Positions 1-6,398 of a stretch of 9,163 nucleotides of DNA are shown piece by piece; the first letter of the stretch is position 1; each line of letters opens with the position of its first letter. The position numbers were made by a program, and so were the translations under genes. Source of the DNA: Anaerolineales bacterium (GTDB taxonomy: Bacteria > Chloroflexota > Anaerolineae > Anaerolineales > Villigracilaceae); NCBI GenBank assembly GCA_028689195.1, contig JAQTWR010000087.1, positions 1 through 9,163 on the forward strand. The letters are read 5' to 3'. The notes below the pieces were generated by a model. The model was given only the letters and a program-made list of their open reading frames with translations. It ran no database searches and was not told where the DNA came from.

Positions 1-2
1 CG

Positions 3-37
3 ATTTTTGACCTTTGACTTTCAACCTTTGACAAGGA
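3..37. repeat. Degenerate heptamer array before guaA
   Basis: Five consecutive 7-base slots (starting at 3, 10, 17, 24 and 31) fit a loose A-C-C-T-T-T-G pattern. The slots at 10 and 24 are identical ACCTTTG, and the last slot contains the guaA ribosome binding site. The array may continue left of the window. It has the same unit type and phase relation to the start codon as the array at 1622-1656. Function is unknown, and no clear -10/-35 promoter was found in these bases. Confidence 0.6.
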
Positions 38-43
38 TTCCCC

Positions 44-1582
44 ATGCCCCAATCCATTGCCGTTCTCGATTTCGGTTCGCAATACGCGCAGATCATTGCG
101 CGGCGCGTGCGCGAAGTAAACGTATACTGCGAGCTATTTCCCTGGGATGCGCCTCAGGAAAAAATTCTCTCCATCAATCCCAAGGGGTTCATCCTTTCAG
201 GCGGACCGAAATCGGTCTACGAAAAAGACGCGCCGTACATTCAAAAATTCATTTTGGAATCAGGCTTGCCGATTCTTGGAATCTGCTACGGGATGCAGGC
301 GCTGACTCACGCGCTGGGCGGGCAAGTTGACCCGTCTGCGAATCGCGAATACGGTCAGGCTGAAATACAGTCGCTAGTCGCTAGTCGCCTAGTCGCTAGT
401 CTCTCCAAAGTCTGGATGTCTCATGGCGATAAAGTGACTAGAATGCCCGAAGGATTCATCGCGCTCGCCAAAAGCGGAAACAGTCCTTTCGCGGCGATGG
501 GCGATATGCAGCGAAAATATTTTGGCGTGCAGTTTCATCCCGAAGTGCATCACACGCCAAACGGAATCGAGCTGCTCAAACATTTTGCAATTGATATTTG
601 CGGCGTCAAGCCCGAGTGGACGGCGTCGTCTATCATCGAAGACAGCGTGAAAAAAATTCGGGCGCAAGTCGGCAAGGAGCGCGTCCTCGCCGCGGTTTCC
701 GGCGGAGTGGATTCTTCCGTTGCGGCGGCGTTGGTTCACAAAGCCATTGGCGAACAACTCGTCTGCATGTTCGTGGATACGGGGCTGATGCGTCACAAAG
801 AAGGCGAGGAAGTCGTCTCCGCGTTTCGCAACGGACTCGGCGCGGAACTGGTCGCGGTTGACGCGCGCGAAGAATTTTTCTCCGCGCTTGCAGGCGTGAC
901 CGAACCTGAGAAGAAGCGAAAAATCGTCGGCGAGAAATTTATCCGCCTGTTTGAAAAACAAGCCAAAGAATTGGGCAAACCAAAATTTTTGGTGCAGGGG
1001 ACGATCTATCCCGACGTGGTTGAATCTTCCGCGCCCGACCGCAACAAAGCCGAGAAGATCAAAACGCATCACAACGTCGGCGGACTTCCTGAAGACATGG
1101 AATTTGAACTCGTCGAACCGCTGCGTTATTTATTCAAAGACGAAGTGCGTTTGGTCGGCGAAGCGCTTGGGCTGACGGAAAATCTCGTTTGGCGGCAGCC
1201 CTTCCCGGGTCCCGGTCTCACCGTGCGCTGCTTGGGCGAGTGTACGCCTGAGCGCGTGGAGCGTCTCCGCGCCGCAGATTTTATCCTCCAGCAGGAACTG
1301 CTAAAGGAAGGATTCCTCGGCAAGGGCGGCAAGGCTTCGCAGGCGTTTGTCGTGTTGCTGCCCGTGCGCTCGGTGGGCGTGATGGGCGACCAGCGCACTT
1401 ATCAAGAAGCCGCCGCGATACGCGTCGTCGCCACCGAAGATTTTATGACCGCCGATTGGGCGCGTCTGCCGCATGATCTACTGGCGCGAGTCTCGAATCG
1501 CATTGTCAATGAGGTGGAAGGAATCAATCGAGTAGTGTATGATATTACGAGTAAGCCTCCCGCGACGATAGAATGGGAGTAA
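44..1582 (+). CDS. guaA: GMP synthase (glutamine-hydrolysing)
   Basis: This gene encodes the cytosolic enzyme that aminates XMP to GMP with ATP and glutamine, the last step of de novo guanine nucleotide synthesis. The 512-residue product has the usual length. An N-terminal class I glutamine amidotransferase domain (about 1-190) shows the nucleophile Cys81 in GICYGMQ and the His165/Glu167 pair in FHPE. The ATP pyrophosphatase domain has the P-loop SGGVDSS at 219-225. The C-terminal dimerisation domain has PFPGPGL at 386-392 and ends in the family's KPPATIEWE. The start is supported by AAGGA at 33-37, six bases before the ATG. The oddity is residues 110-120, a low-complexity SLVASRLVAS stretch encoded by 7-bp repeats. 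It sits in a variable loop just before the conserved VWMSHGDKV, so the enzyme is probably functional. The upstream gene is outside the window. Confidence 0.98.
   Translation: MPQSIAVLDFGSQYAQIIARRVREVNVYCELFPWDAPQEKILSINPKGFILSGGPKSVYEKDAPYIQKFILESGLPILGICYGMQALTHALGGQVDPSANREYGQAEIQSLVASRLVASLSKVWMSHGDKVTRMPEGFIALAKSGNSPFAAMGDMQRKYFGVQFHPEVHHTPNGIELLKHFAIDICGVKPEWTASSIIEDSVKKIRAQVGKERVLAAVSGGVDSSVAAALVHKAIGEQLVCMFVDTGLMRHKEGEEVVSAFRNGLGAELVAVDAREEFFSALAGVTEPEKKRKIVGEKFIRLFEKQAKELGKPKFLVQGTIYPDVVESSAPDRNKAEKIKTHHNVGGLPEDMEFELVEPLRYLFKDEVRLVGEALGLTENLVWRQPFPGPGLTVRCLGECTPERVERLRAADFILQQELLKEGFLGKGGKASQAFVVLLPVRSVGVMGDQRTYQEAAAIRVVATEDFMTADWARLPHDLLARVSNRIVNEVEGINRVVYDITSKPPATIEWE
371..402. repeat. 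Heptamer repeat inside the guaA coding region
   Basis: Units of TCGCTAG occur at 371-377, 378-384 and 393-399. Between the last two is an 8-base variant TCGCCTAG at 385-392. The same DNA can be described as a 15-bp direct duplication (374-388 and 389-403, 14 of 15 identical). It encodes residues 110-120 of GuaA in frame. The added C in the third unit shifts the reading so that the TAG of that unit is not read as a stop. Confidence 0.85.
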
Positions 1583-1586
1583 GACA

Positions 1587-1656
1587 AAGGATAAATGATG
1601 AAGGATGAATTATGAATTTTCACCTTCGACCTTTGACCTTCAACCTGCAACCTCGG
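1587..1656. repeat. 70-bp heptamer array filling the guaA downstream spacer
   Basis: Ten contiguous 7-base slots run without a phase break. Slots 1-5 (1587-1621) are variants of AAGGATG, such as AAGGATA, AATGATG and AATTATG. Slots 6-10 (1622-1656) are variants of ACCTNNN, such as ACCTTCG, ACCTTTG and ACCTGCA. The array occupies most of the 82-bp gap and ends in the ribosome binding site GGAG (1655-1658) of the next gene. It resembles in style the heptanucleotide short tandem repeats known from filamentous cyanobacteria, but the sequence is its own. No terminator hairpin for guaA is visible here. Confidence 0.75.
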
Positions 1657-1664
1657 AGAACCCC

Positions 1665-2588
1665 ATGAACTTTGATTTCGGCGAAGTCCTCGCCCGCGCC
1701 TGGCAAATTATTTGGAAACATAAAATTCTATGGCTGTTTGGTATTCTTGCCAGCTGCTCGCGCGGCAACGGCGGAAGCGGCGGCGGAAATAGCGGCGGCG
1801 GCAACTCTGGTTTCAACGGCGGATCAGCCCCCGATCTATACGGGTATCAGTTTGCGCGCGCCGTCCAATGGCTTCAGGACAATGCGTGGATTATCGTTGT
1901 CCTCATCCTTTTTCTCGTTTTGGTTTCTCTCATATTCATGGCGCCTGGTTTTATTGGACGCATAGCCCTTATCAAAGGCGCGTCTCAAGCCGATAAAGGC
2001 GCCGAAAAACTTTCCTTTGGCGAGTTGTTCTCCGAAAGCCTGCCTTACTTCTGGCGCGTATTTGGGTTGTCGTTTTTATTTGGCTTGGCGATGATCGTTA
2101 CCATCGTGCCGTTCGTCTTGGTGGGCGTATTCACGGCGGGCGTGGGTTTCCTGTGCGTCCTTCCGTTTCTTTGCGTTTTGATACCCGTTGCGATTGTCGT
2201 TAGCGTTGTTTTGGAACAAGCCAACGCCGCCATCGTGCTTGAAGATTTGAGCATGGTAGACGGTTTCAAACGCGGCTGGGAAGTTTCAAAAAGCAACGCG
2301 GGCGCGATTGTTATCATGGCGTTGATTCTTGGCGGCGGCAATTTCATTCTCAGTTTGATTATTTCCATCCCGATTATCATTGCGGTACTTCCAATTTTCT
2401 TCGGCGCCGTTTCAGGCTTCGCCCCCGTCGCCATCATCGGCGTTTTGTGCTGCGCCGTATATTTCCCCGTCCTCATCGCGCTCAACGGCGTTCTCACCGC
2501 CTACATCCAATCCGCATGGACGTTGACTTTTATGCGTTTGACCGCGCCCAAAGCCGACGCGCCCCTTTTCATCGAGGCGAATGCGTAA
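1665..2588 (+). CDS. Polytopic membrane protein of unknown function
   Basis: The 307-residue product is an integral membrane protein that I cannot assign to a characterised family. A short amphipathic N-terminus (FGEVLARAWQIIWKHK) leads into a first hydrophobic segment at about 19-31. Next comes a Gly/Ser/Asn-rich loop (33-54, with repeated GGGNS), then further membrane segments near 74-95, 132-155, 157-182, 212-240 and 243-290. The loop motif around 195-210 (SMVDGFKRGWEVSKSN) resembles the conserved 'A-x-x-x-W' soluble turn found in bacterial multi-pass proteins related to the glycerophosphodiester phosphodiesterase membrane domain; that similarity is a weak inference. The ATG at 1665 is preferred to the in-frame ATG at 1605, because GGAG lies at 1655-1658 and the 20 extra residues would be encoded by the heptamer array. 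The gene overlaps the next by 8 bp, suggesting coupled translation. Confidence 0.85.
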   Translation: MNFDFGEVLARAWQIIWKHKILWLFGILASCSRGNGGSGGGNSGGGNSGFNGGSAPDLYGYQFARAVQWLQDNAWIIVVLILFLVLVSLIFMAPGFIGRIALIKGASQADKGAEKLSFGELFSESLPYFWRVFGLSFLFGLAMIVTIVPFVLVGVFTAGVGFLCVLPFLCVLIPVAIVVSVVLEQANAAIVLEDLSMVDGFKRGWEVSKSNAGAIVIMALILGGGNFILSLIISIPIIIAVLPIFFGAVSGFAPVAIIGVLCCAVYFPVLIALNGVLTAYIQSAWTLTFMRLTAPKADAPLFIEANA

Positions 2589-4485
2589 GTTCCTTGCCCT
2601 GCTTTTAATTTTGAGCGTTTTGCTCGGCGCGGTACAAAACGTATCGGCGCAGCAAAGCCTTGCTTTTGCGGAACTCTACCCCGCCGATGTTTCCGCCTTC
2701 CCGAAAGTTTCCGCGTCTTTAGATGTATTCGACGGGCGCGGAATTTTCGCGTCGGGACTCAAACCCGAAGCGGTGACTATTTATGAAGACGGTCAACCCC
2801 TCAAAGTTGACTCGCTCGTCGAGACGGCGATTCCCTTGCAATTGGTGGTCGCCGTCAATCAAGGGCAGCCGTTAGACGCGCGCGACTCGACGGGCGCGTC
2901 GCGCTTTCAGCGCATCTCGCAGACTTTGGCTGAATGGGCGCAAAAACTCCCCGCCGACCTTCCCGATGATTTCAGCCTTGTCAGTCAGGCGGGACCCGTG
3001 ATCAATCACGCAAACGCGGCGGATTTCATCGTCGGCTTGAACGGCTTCAAACCAGATTTCCGCGCGGCGTCTCCAAATTTACTGTCGCTCGCCGCCGCCA
3101 TTGATATTGTCAGCGCGCAGACTCCGCAGGTGGGAATGAAGCGCGCCATCCTGCTCATCACTCCGCACAGCGACGACTTCAATATTGCCGCGACGCTTGA
3201 GCCGCATTTACAGCGCGCGCTGCAAAATCATATTCGCGTCTTCGTTTGGTTCGTTGACCTCGAATCCGCGTTCAAGAGTACCAGCGCGGCGGCGTTTGGA
3301 AATCTTGCCGCGCAAACCGGCGGAAGTATGTTTACCTATTCGGGTATCGAGCGTTTTCCCGACCCCGAAGCGTATTTCTCCGCGCTGCGAAGAGTATACG
3401 CGCTGACGTATTCGTCGCGTTTGAATGCGGCGGGCGAACATAGACTAGCCGCAAAGATTAATCTGTCAACAGGCGCGTTGGATTCTCCCGAACAAAAATT
3501 CAGCGTGGATGTTCAGCCGCCGAATCCTTTCCCGTTGACCAACGATATTCAAATTACGCGGCGCGCGCCCGAAGACGCTTCTTTCGGCGCGGAAGTTCTT
3601 TTGCCGGCCGCGCAAGAAATCAAAATCATCATCGAATTTCCCGACGGGCATCCGCGCCCATTGACGCGCACCACGTTGTATGTGGATAACGCCATCATGG
3701 ACGAGAATACCGCCGAGCCGTTCGACGTTTTCACTTGGGATATTAGCGCTTACGAAAAGACGGGCGAACATCAAATTATGGTCGAGGCTGTGGACACGCT
3801 CGGCTTGCAAAAAATAAGCATGTCTGTTCCTGTGACCGTCACCGTCGTTCAACCTTTGGGCGGCGGACTTGGGCTGCTTGCCCGATACCGCACGCCCATC
3901 ACCTTTGGCGCGATCCTCCTCGCGGGGTTGATTCTTTTCCTTATCCTCTTAAGCGGACGGCTGCGCGCGTTTTCAATCCGCGCTTCAAAAGAGGCGCGCC
4001 GCGCCGAAGCCGACCCGTTGACGCAATCGGTTAACGAAACATCCGCCGCGCCCGCAGAGAAAAATAAGAAGCCGCGCATCGTATCGAAACAAACAGGATC
4101 AAATTCAAGGGCGGGAAAAGACGCGGAGGCTCTGCTCATGCGCCTGACTTCCGACGGTCGCGTCGCGGCTGCCGCGCCGATTCCGCTCGTCGAAAAAGAG
4201 ATTGTGTTTGGAACAGACCCCGTGCAGTGCGCGCAGATTTTGGACGACCCGTCTATTTCGTCCGTCCATGCGCGGCTGCGGATTACTGACGACGGCGGTT
4301 ATTTGCTGCAAGATAACAATTCGGTTGCGGGGACGTGGGTGAATTATGATCTCGTCCCGCGCGAAGGCTGCCGGCTGGCGCACGGCGATATATTACACTT
4401 TGGTCGCTTGCTCTATCGCTTTACGTTGAAGACCCCGCCTGAAATTTCAAAACCTACTATTACAATACAAACCATCGAAGAATGA
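2581..4485 (+). CDS. Membrane-anchored VWA-like / FHA domain protein
   Basis: The 634-residue product starts with a signal peptide (hydrophobic core 5-18, likely cleavage after VSA at 23). A short domain at about 40-80 (LKPEAVTIYEDGQPL) is typical of the leader of bacterial VWFA-related proteins. A VWA-like Rossmann fold follows at about 85-275 (QLVVAVNQ, KRAILLITPHSDD, RVFVWFVD). Its metal site is degenerate: DxSxS is replaced by N93-x-G95-x-P97. A beta-rich region (about 316-424) precedes one membrane span (437-458), a basic, charged linker and a C-terminal cytoplasmic FHA domain (about 536-617; FGTDP, DDPSISSVHARL, GTWVN, HGDILHFG). FHA domains bind phosphothreonine peptides, but here the usual Arg after Gly is Thr545 and the usual Asn before GT is Ala583. 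GAGG at 2574-2577 precedes the start. The 4-bp overlap with a PP2C phosphatase suggests a shared signalling role. Confidence 0.88.
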   Translation: MRKFLALLLILSVLLGAVQNVSAQQSLAFAELYPADVSAFPKVSASLDVFDGRGIFASGLKPEAVTIYEDGQPLKVDSLVETAIPLQLVVAVNQGQPLDARDSTGASRFQRISQTLAEWAQKLPADLPDDFSLVSQAGPVINHANAADFIVGLNGFKPDFRAASPNLLSLAAAIDIVSAQTPQVGMKRAILLITPHSDDFNIAATLEPHLQRALQNHIRVFVWFVDLESAFKSTSAAAFGNLAAQTGGSMFTYSGIERFPDPEAYFSALRRVYALTYSSRLNAAGEHRLAAKINLSTGALDSPEQKFSVDVQPPNPFPLTNDIQITRRAPEDASFGAEVLLPAAQEIKIIIEFPDGHPRPLTRTTLYVDNAIMDENTAEPFDVFTWDISAYEKTGEHQIMVEAVDTLGLQKISMSVPVTVTVVQPLGGGLGLLARYRTPITFGAILLAGLILFLILLSGRLRAFSIRASKEARRAEADPLTQSVNETSAAPAEKNKKPRIVSKQTGSNSRAGKDAEALLMRLTSDGRVAAAAPIPLVEKEIVFGTDPVQCAQILDDPSISSVHARLRITDDGGYLLQDNNSVAGTWVNYDLVPREGCRLAHGDILHFGRLLYRFTLKTPPEISKPTITIQTIEE

Positions 4486-5351
4486 TCCGCTCTAAATTTC
4501 CCCATCTTCATGTCGCAGCCCTTAGTCATGCGGGGTTGTCGGGCAAAAATAATGAAGACCGTTACGAGGTCTCGTCGTTTCAAGCGAGCGAGGACGACCC
4601 GCGTCCCTCGGTGCTTGCGGTAGTCGCCGACGGTATCGGCGGGCATAAAGCGGGAGAGATTGCCGCAGAACTTGCGGTGAATTACATCACCAAACGGGTG
4701 GCGGATAGCGCCGCGAAGAAACCCTTAAAAACTCTCGAGCGCGCGATTCACGACGCGAGTTTGGCGATTGCCGAACATGCGAAGGAGAATGAAGATCAAA
4801 CAGGAATGGGTTCGACTTGCGCTTGCGCGTGGGTAATCGGGAATCATTTGTATACGGCGTATGTGGGCGATTCGCGCATTTATCTTTTGCGCGAGGGGCA
4901 AATCCAACGTTTGACGATTGACCATACCTGGGTGCAGGAAGCGTTTGAAAAGGGACTTATCAAGAAAGAGCAGATGTACGACCATTTGAATCGTCACGTC
5001 ATCCGCAGGCATTTGGGCGGCGCGAATTTGCCCGATGTGGATTTTCGGCTGCGCGTGGATGATTCTGAAAGCAACGAAGAGTCGGCGCGTAATCAGGGTT
5101 TTCGCCTCGAGGCGGGCGATATTGTTCTGGCTTGCAGCGACGGTTTGACAGACCTGGTGTGGGACGACGAGATCAACGATATGATTCGCGCCAATAAGGA
5201 TATTAATATCGCCGCAGAGGCGCTGGTAGATTTAGCCAATCGGCGCGGCGGGTACGATAACATCACGGTTGTGCTTCTTGCCGTGCCGCGCTCCGAAGCG
5301 GACGAACAAAAGAAGTTTGGGATATTGGATTGGATTTTTGGGAACGATTAG
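4482..5351 (+). CDS. PP2C-family serine/threonine protein phosphatase
   Basis: This encodes a soluble, 289-residue metal-dependent phosphatase of the PPM/PP2C family, which removes phosphate from Ser/Thr residues of proteins. Visible family motifs in order are NNEDRY (23-28), VADGIGGHKAGE (48-59, metal ligand Asp50 with Gly51), GMGSTC (108-113), VGDSRIYL (128-135), SDGLTD (219-224, Asp220) and GGYDNITVVL (256-265, Asp259). All four regions that supply the two-metal site are present, so it should be active. There is no signal peptide or membrane segment. A charged insert at about 193-205 separates HLGG from the final domain. Its ATG overlaps the stop of the FHA gene in ATGA, and no strong ribosome binding site is present, so translation is probably coupled. 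The partner kinase is not in the window. Substrates are unknown; the FHA protein upstream is a plausible partner. Confidence 0.95.
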   Translation: MIRSKFPHLHVAALSHAGLSGKNNEDRYEVSSFQASEDDPRPSVLAVVADGIGGHKAGEIAAELAVNYITKRVADSAAKKPLKTLERAIHDASLAIAEHAKENEDQTGMGSTCACAWVIGNHLYTAYVGDSRIYLLREGQIQRLTIDHTWVQEAFEKGLIKKEQMYDHLNRHVIRRHLGGANLPDVDFRLRVDDSESNEESARNQGFRLEAGDIVLACSDGLTDLVWDDEINDMIRANKDINIAAEALVDLANRRGGYDNITVVLLAVPRSEADEQKKFGILDWIFGND

Positions 5352-5383
5352 TAATGCGTAACGCAGGATTAATCCTGCGTTAC
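5351..5383. terminator. Perfect 26-bp palindrome between converging genes
   Basis: Bases 5358-5383 form a perfect inverted repeat (arm GTAACGCAGGATT, no spacer), which in RNA would fold as an 11-bp stem with a TTAA loop. It starts 6 bases after the PP2C stop codon and overlaps the plsY stop codon at 5380-5382. It could therefore end transcription from both sides. No T-run follows on either strand, so classical intrinsic termination is uncertain. GTAATGC (5351-5357) and GTAACGC (5358-5364) make a tandem heptamer pair at its left edge, and it may instead be a copy of a dispersed palindromic repeat. Confidence 0.5.
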
Positions 5384-5961
5384 TTACGGTCCAGCCACAG
5401 TTCGCGGTATTGACGATTCCAGTTGATTAGAAATCTTAGCGCGATGACCGTCCCTACGCCCATCGCCGCCCAAAACGAAAGGTCGCGGATATTGAGAATC
5501 CACAGCGCGGGCGCGGCGAGAATCCCCGTTAGGACGCTGGCGCGCGCGGCGTGGCGGAGAATCAAAACGCACAATATCAACAATCCGATGCTGACCAAAA
5601 ACGAAAGCGGATTGAGCGCGAGCAGGCATCCGCCTGCGGTTGCGAGTCCCATGCCGCCGCGAAATTGCGCGAAAACGGGAAAGCAATGTCCAACTACCGC
5701 GCAGACGGCGGCGGCGATGATGACATAGGCTGGGATTCCGATTCGGCTGGCAAGGTATATCGGGATAAATCCTTTCGACAAATCCAAAACAAAGACAAGC
5801 GCGCCCCAGCCAAATCCCGCCTGACGGATGGTATTTGTCGCGCCCGCGTGACCCGAACCGCCGTCGCGCACATCCACGCCTTTGACGAGGCGCGTAATCC
5901 ACACAGAGAAGGGGAGCGAACCAGAAAGATAGCCAAGTAGGGGAAATAGGAATGTTGTCAT
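5380..5961 (-). CDS. plsY: PlsY-type glycerol-3-phosphate acyltransferase, divergent
   Basis: The 193-residue membrane protein resembles PlsY, which transfers acyl from acyl-phosphate to glycerol-3-phosphate at the start of phospholipid synthesis. Family features are GSLPFSVWI near the N-terminus (14-22), DGGSGHAGATNTIRQ (33-47), KGFIP (63-67), GHCFPVFAQFRGGMGLATAGG (91-111) and five or so hydrophobic segments. Differences from the canonical family are marked: the usual GSGN is GSGH; the phosphate-binding GGKG loop has Met104 in place of Lys; and the C-terminal HRENI-like motif is NWNRQYREL. It may be a lineage-specific variant or a paralogue with altered activity. The start at 5961 (MTTFLFPLLGYLSG) places the first helix as in the family. 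A longer reading to 6057 would overlap vsr, and no good ribosome binding site marks either start. It lies 32 bp after vsr and may be co-transcribed with it. Confidence 0.85.
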   Translation of the reverse strand: MTTFLFPLLGYLSGSLPFSVWITRLVKGVDVRDGGSGHAGATNTIRQAGFGWGALVFVLDLSKGFIPIYLASRIGIPAYVIIAAAVCAVVGHCFPVFAQFRGGMGLATAGGCLLALNPLSFLVSIGLLILCVLILRHAARASVLTGILAAPALWILNIRDLSFWAAMGVGTVIALRFLINWNRQYRELWLDRK

Positions 5962-5993
5962 GTAGGAGTTAACACGGATTTTTGGGTTTGGGT

Positions 5994-6398
5994 CTATGTA
6001 GCGTTGAATTTCATTGTCAATTTCCGAAGATCGCCTTTCTTGATTTCGCACTCCCAAATTCGGACGACCTTCCAGTTTTTTTGCGTCAACTCTTTTGTGA
6101 CGGCGCGGTCTCGCGCTTTATTGCGTTTGATTTTTTCGCGCCAATATTCGGCATGGTCCGACGGCGTGAGATTGCGGCATTTGTGACCATGCCAGAAGCA
6201 GCCGTCGGCAAAAAGCGCAATCCGCTGTTGGGGAAATACAAAGTCGGGATGACCCGCCAGTTTGTAATTTCTGCGCCAGCCCGTGATGCGACGCGATTTG
6301 AAAATCTCGATCAATTTGATTTCCGTAGAGCGATTCCCTTTTGACTTTACAGCCCGCATGACTTTGGAGCGTTCTTGTTTGGAGAAAACGTCGGTCAT
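5994..6398 (-). CDS. vsr: Very short patch repair endonuclease (Vsr)
   Basis: The 134-residue product matches the Vsr mismatch endonuclease family. Vsr nicks DNA 5' of a T mispaired with G after deamination of 5-methylcytosine, so that DNA polymerase I can restore the C. Visible motifs are RSKVMRAVKSKGNRSTE (10-26), HPDFVFPQ (50-57, catalytic Asp52), LFADGCFWHGHKC (62-74, the metal and zinc ligand region), EYWREKIKRNKARDR (84-98) and VVRIWECEI (111-119, with Cys117). The length is that of the family. The start overlaps the methyltransferase stop as ATGA, and GAGGGA (6404-6409 on the complementary strand) lies five bases upstream, so the two genes are coupled. This pairing fits Vsr guarding the sites that the neighbouring methyltransferase modifies. 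Standard catalytic residues are in place. Confidence 0.95.
   Translation of the reverse strand: MTDVFSKQERSKVMRAVKSKGNRSTEIKLIEIFKSRRITGWRRNYKLAGHPDFVFPQQRIALFADGCFWHGHKCRNLTPSDHAEYWREKIKRNKARDRAVTKELTQKNWKVVRIWECEIKKGDLRKLTMKFNAT

Noticed and set aside
371..402. CRISPR-like or frameshift reading of the guaA repeats
   Set aside because: Units are 7 bases with no spacers, and the guaA frame runs through intact to the conserved C-terminus.
389..1072. Long open frame on the minus strand opposite guaA
   Set aside because: It is a shadow of the guaA coding frame and has no recognisable domain or ribosome binding site.
1605..1664. A longer N-terminus (20 residues) for the membrane protein from the ATG at 1605
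   Set aside because: The added residues are encoded by the heptamer array, while a ribosome binding site GGAG sits properly before the ATG at 1665.
1583..1664. Intrinsic terminator after guaA
   Set aside because: No stem-loop with a T-run could be found; the spacer is heptamer repeats only.
5551..5940. Open frame on the plus strand opposite plsY
   Set aside because: It is low-complexity and polar, and is fully covered by the well-supported plsY on the other strand.
5962..6057. A longer PlsY start at 6057
   Set aside because: It would overlap the vsr end by 64 bp and add a charged extension not seen in PlsY. The ATG at 5961 starts the first helix as expected.
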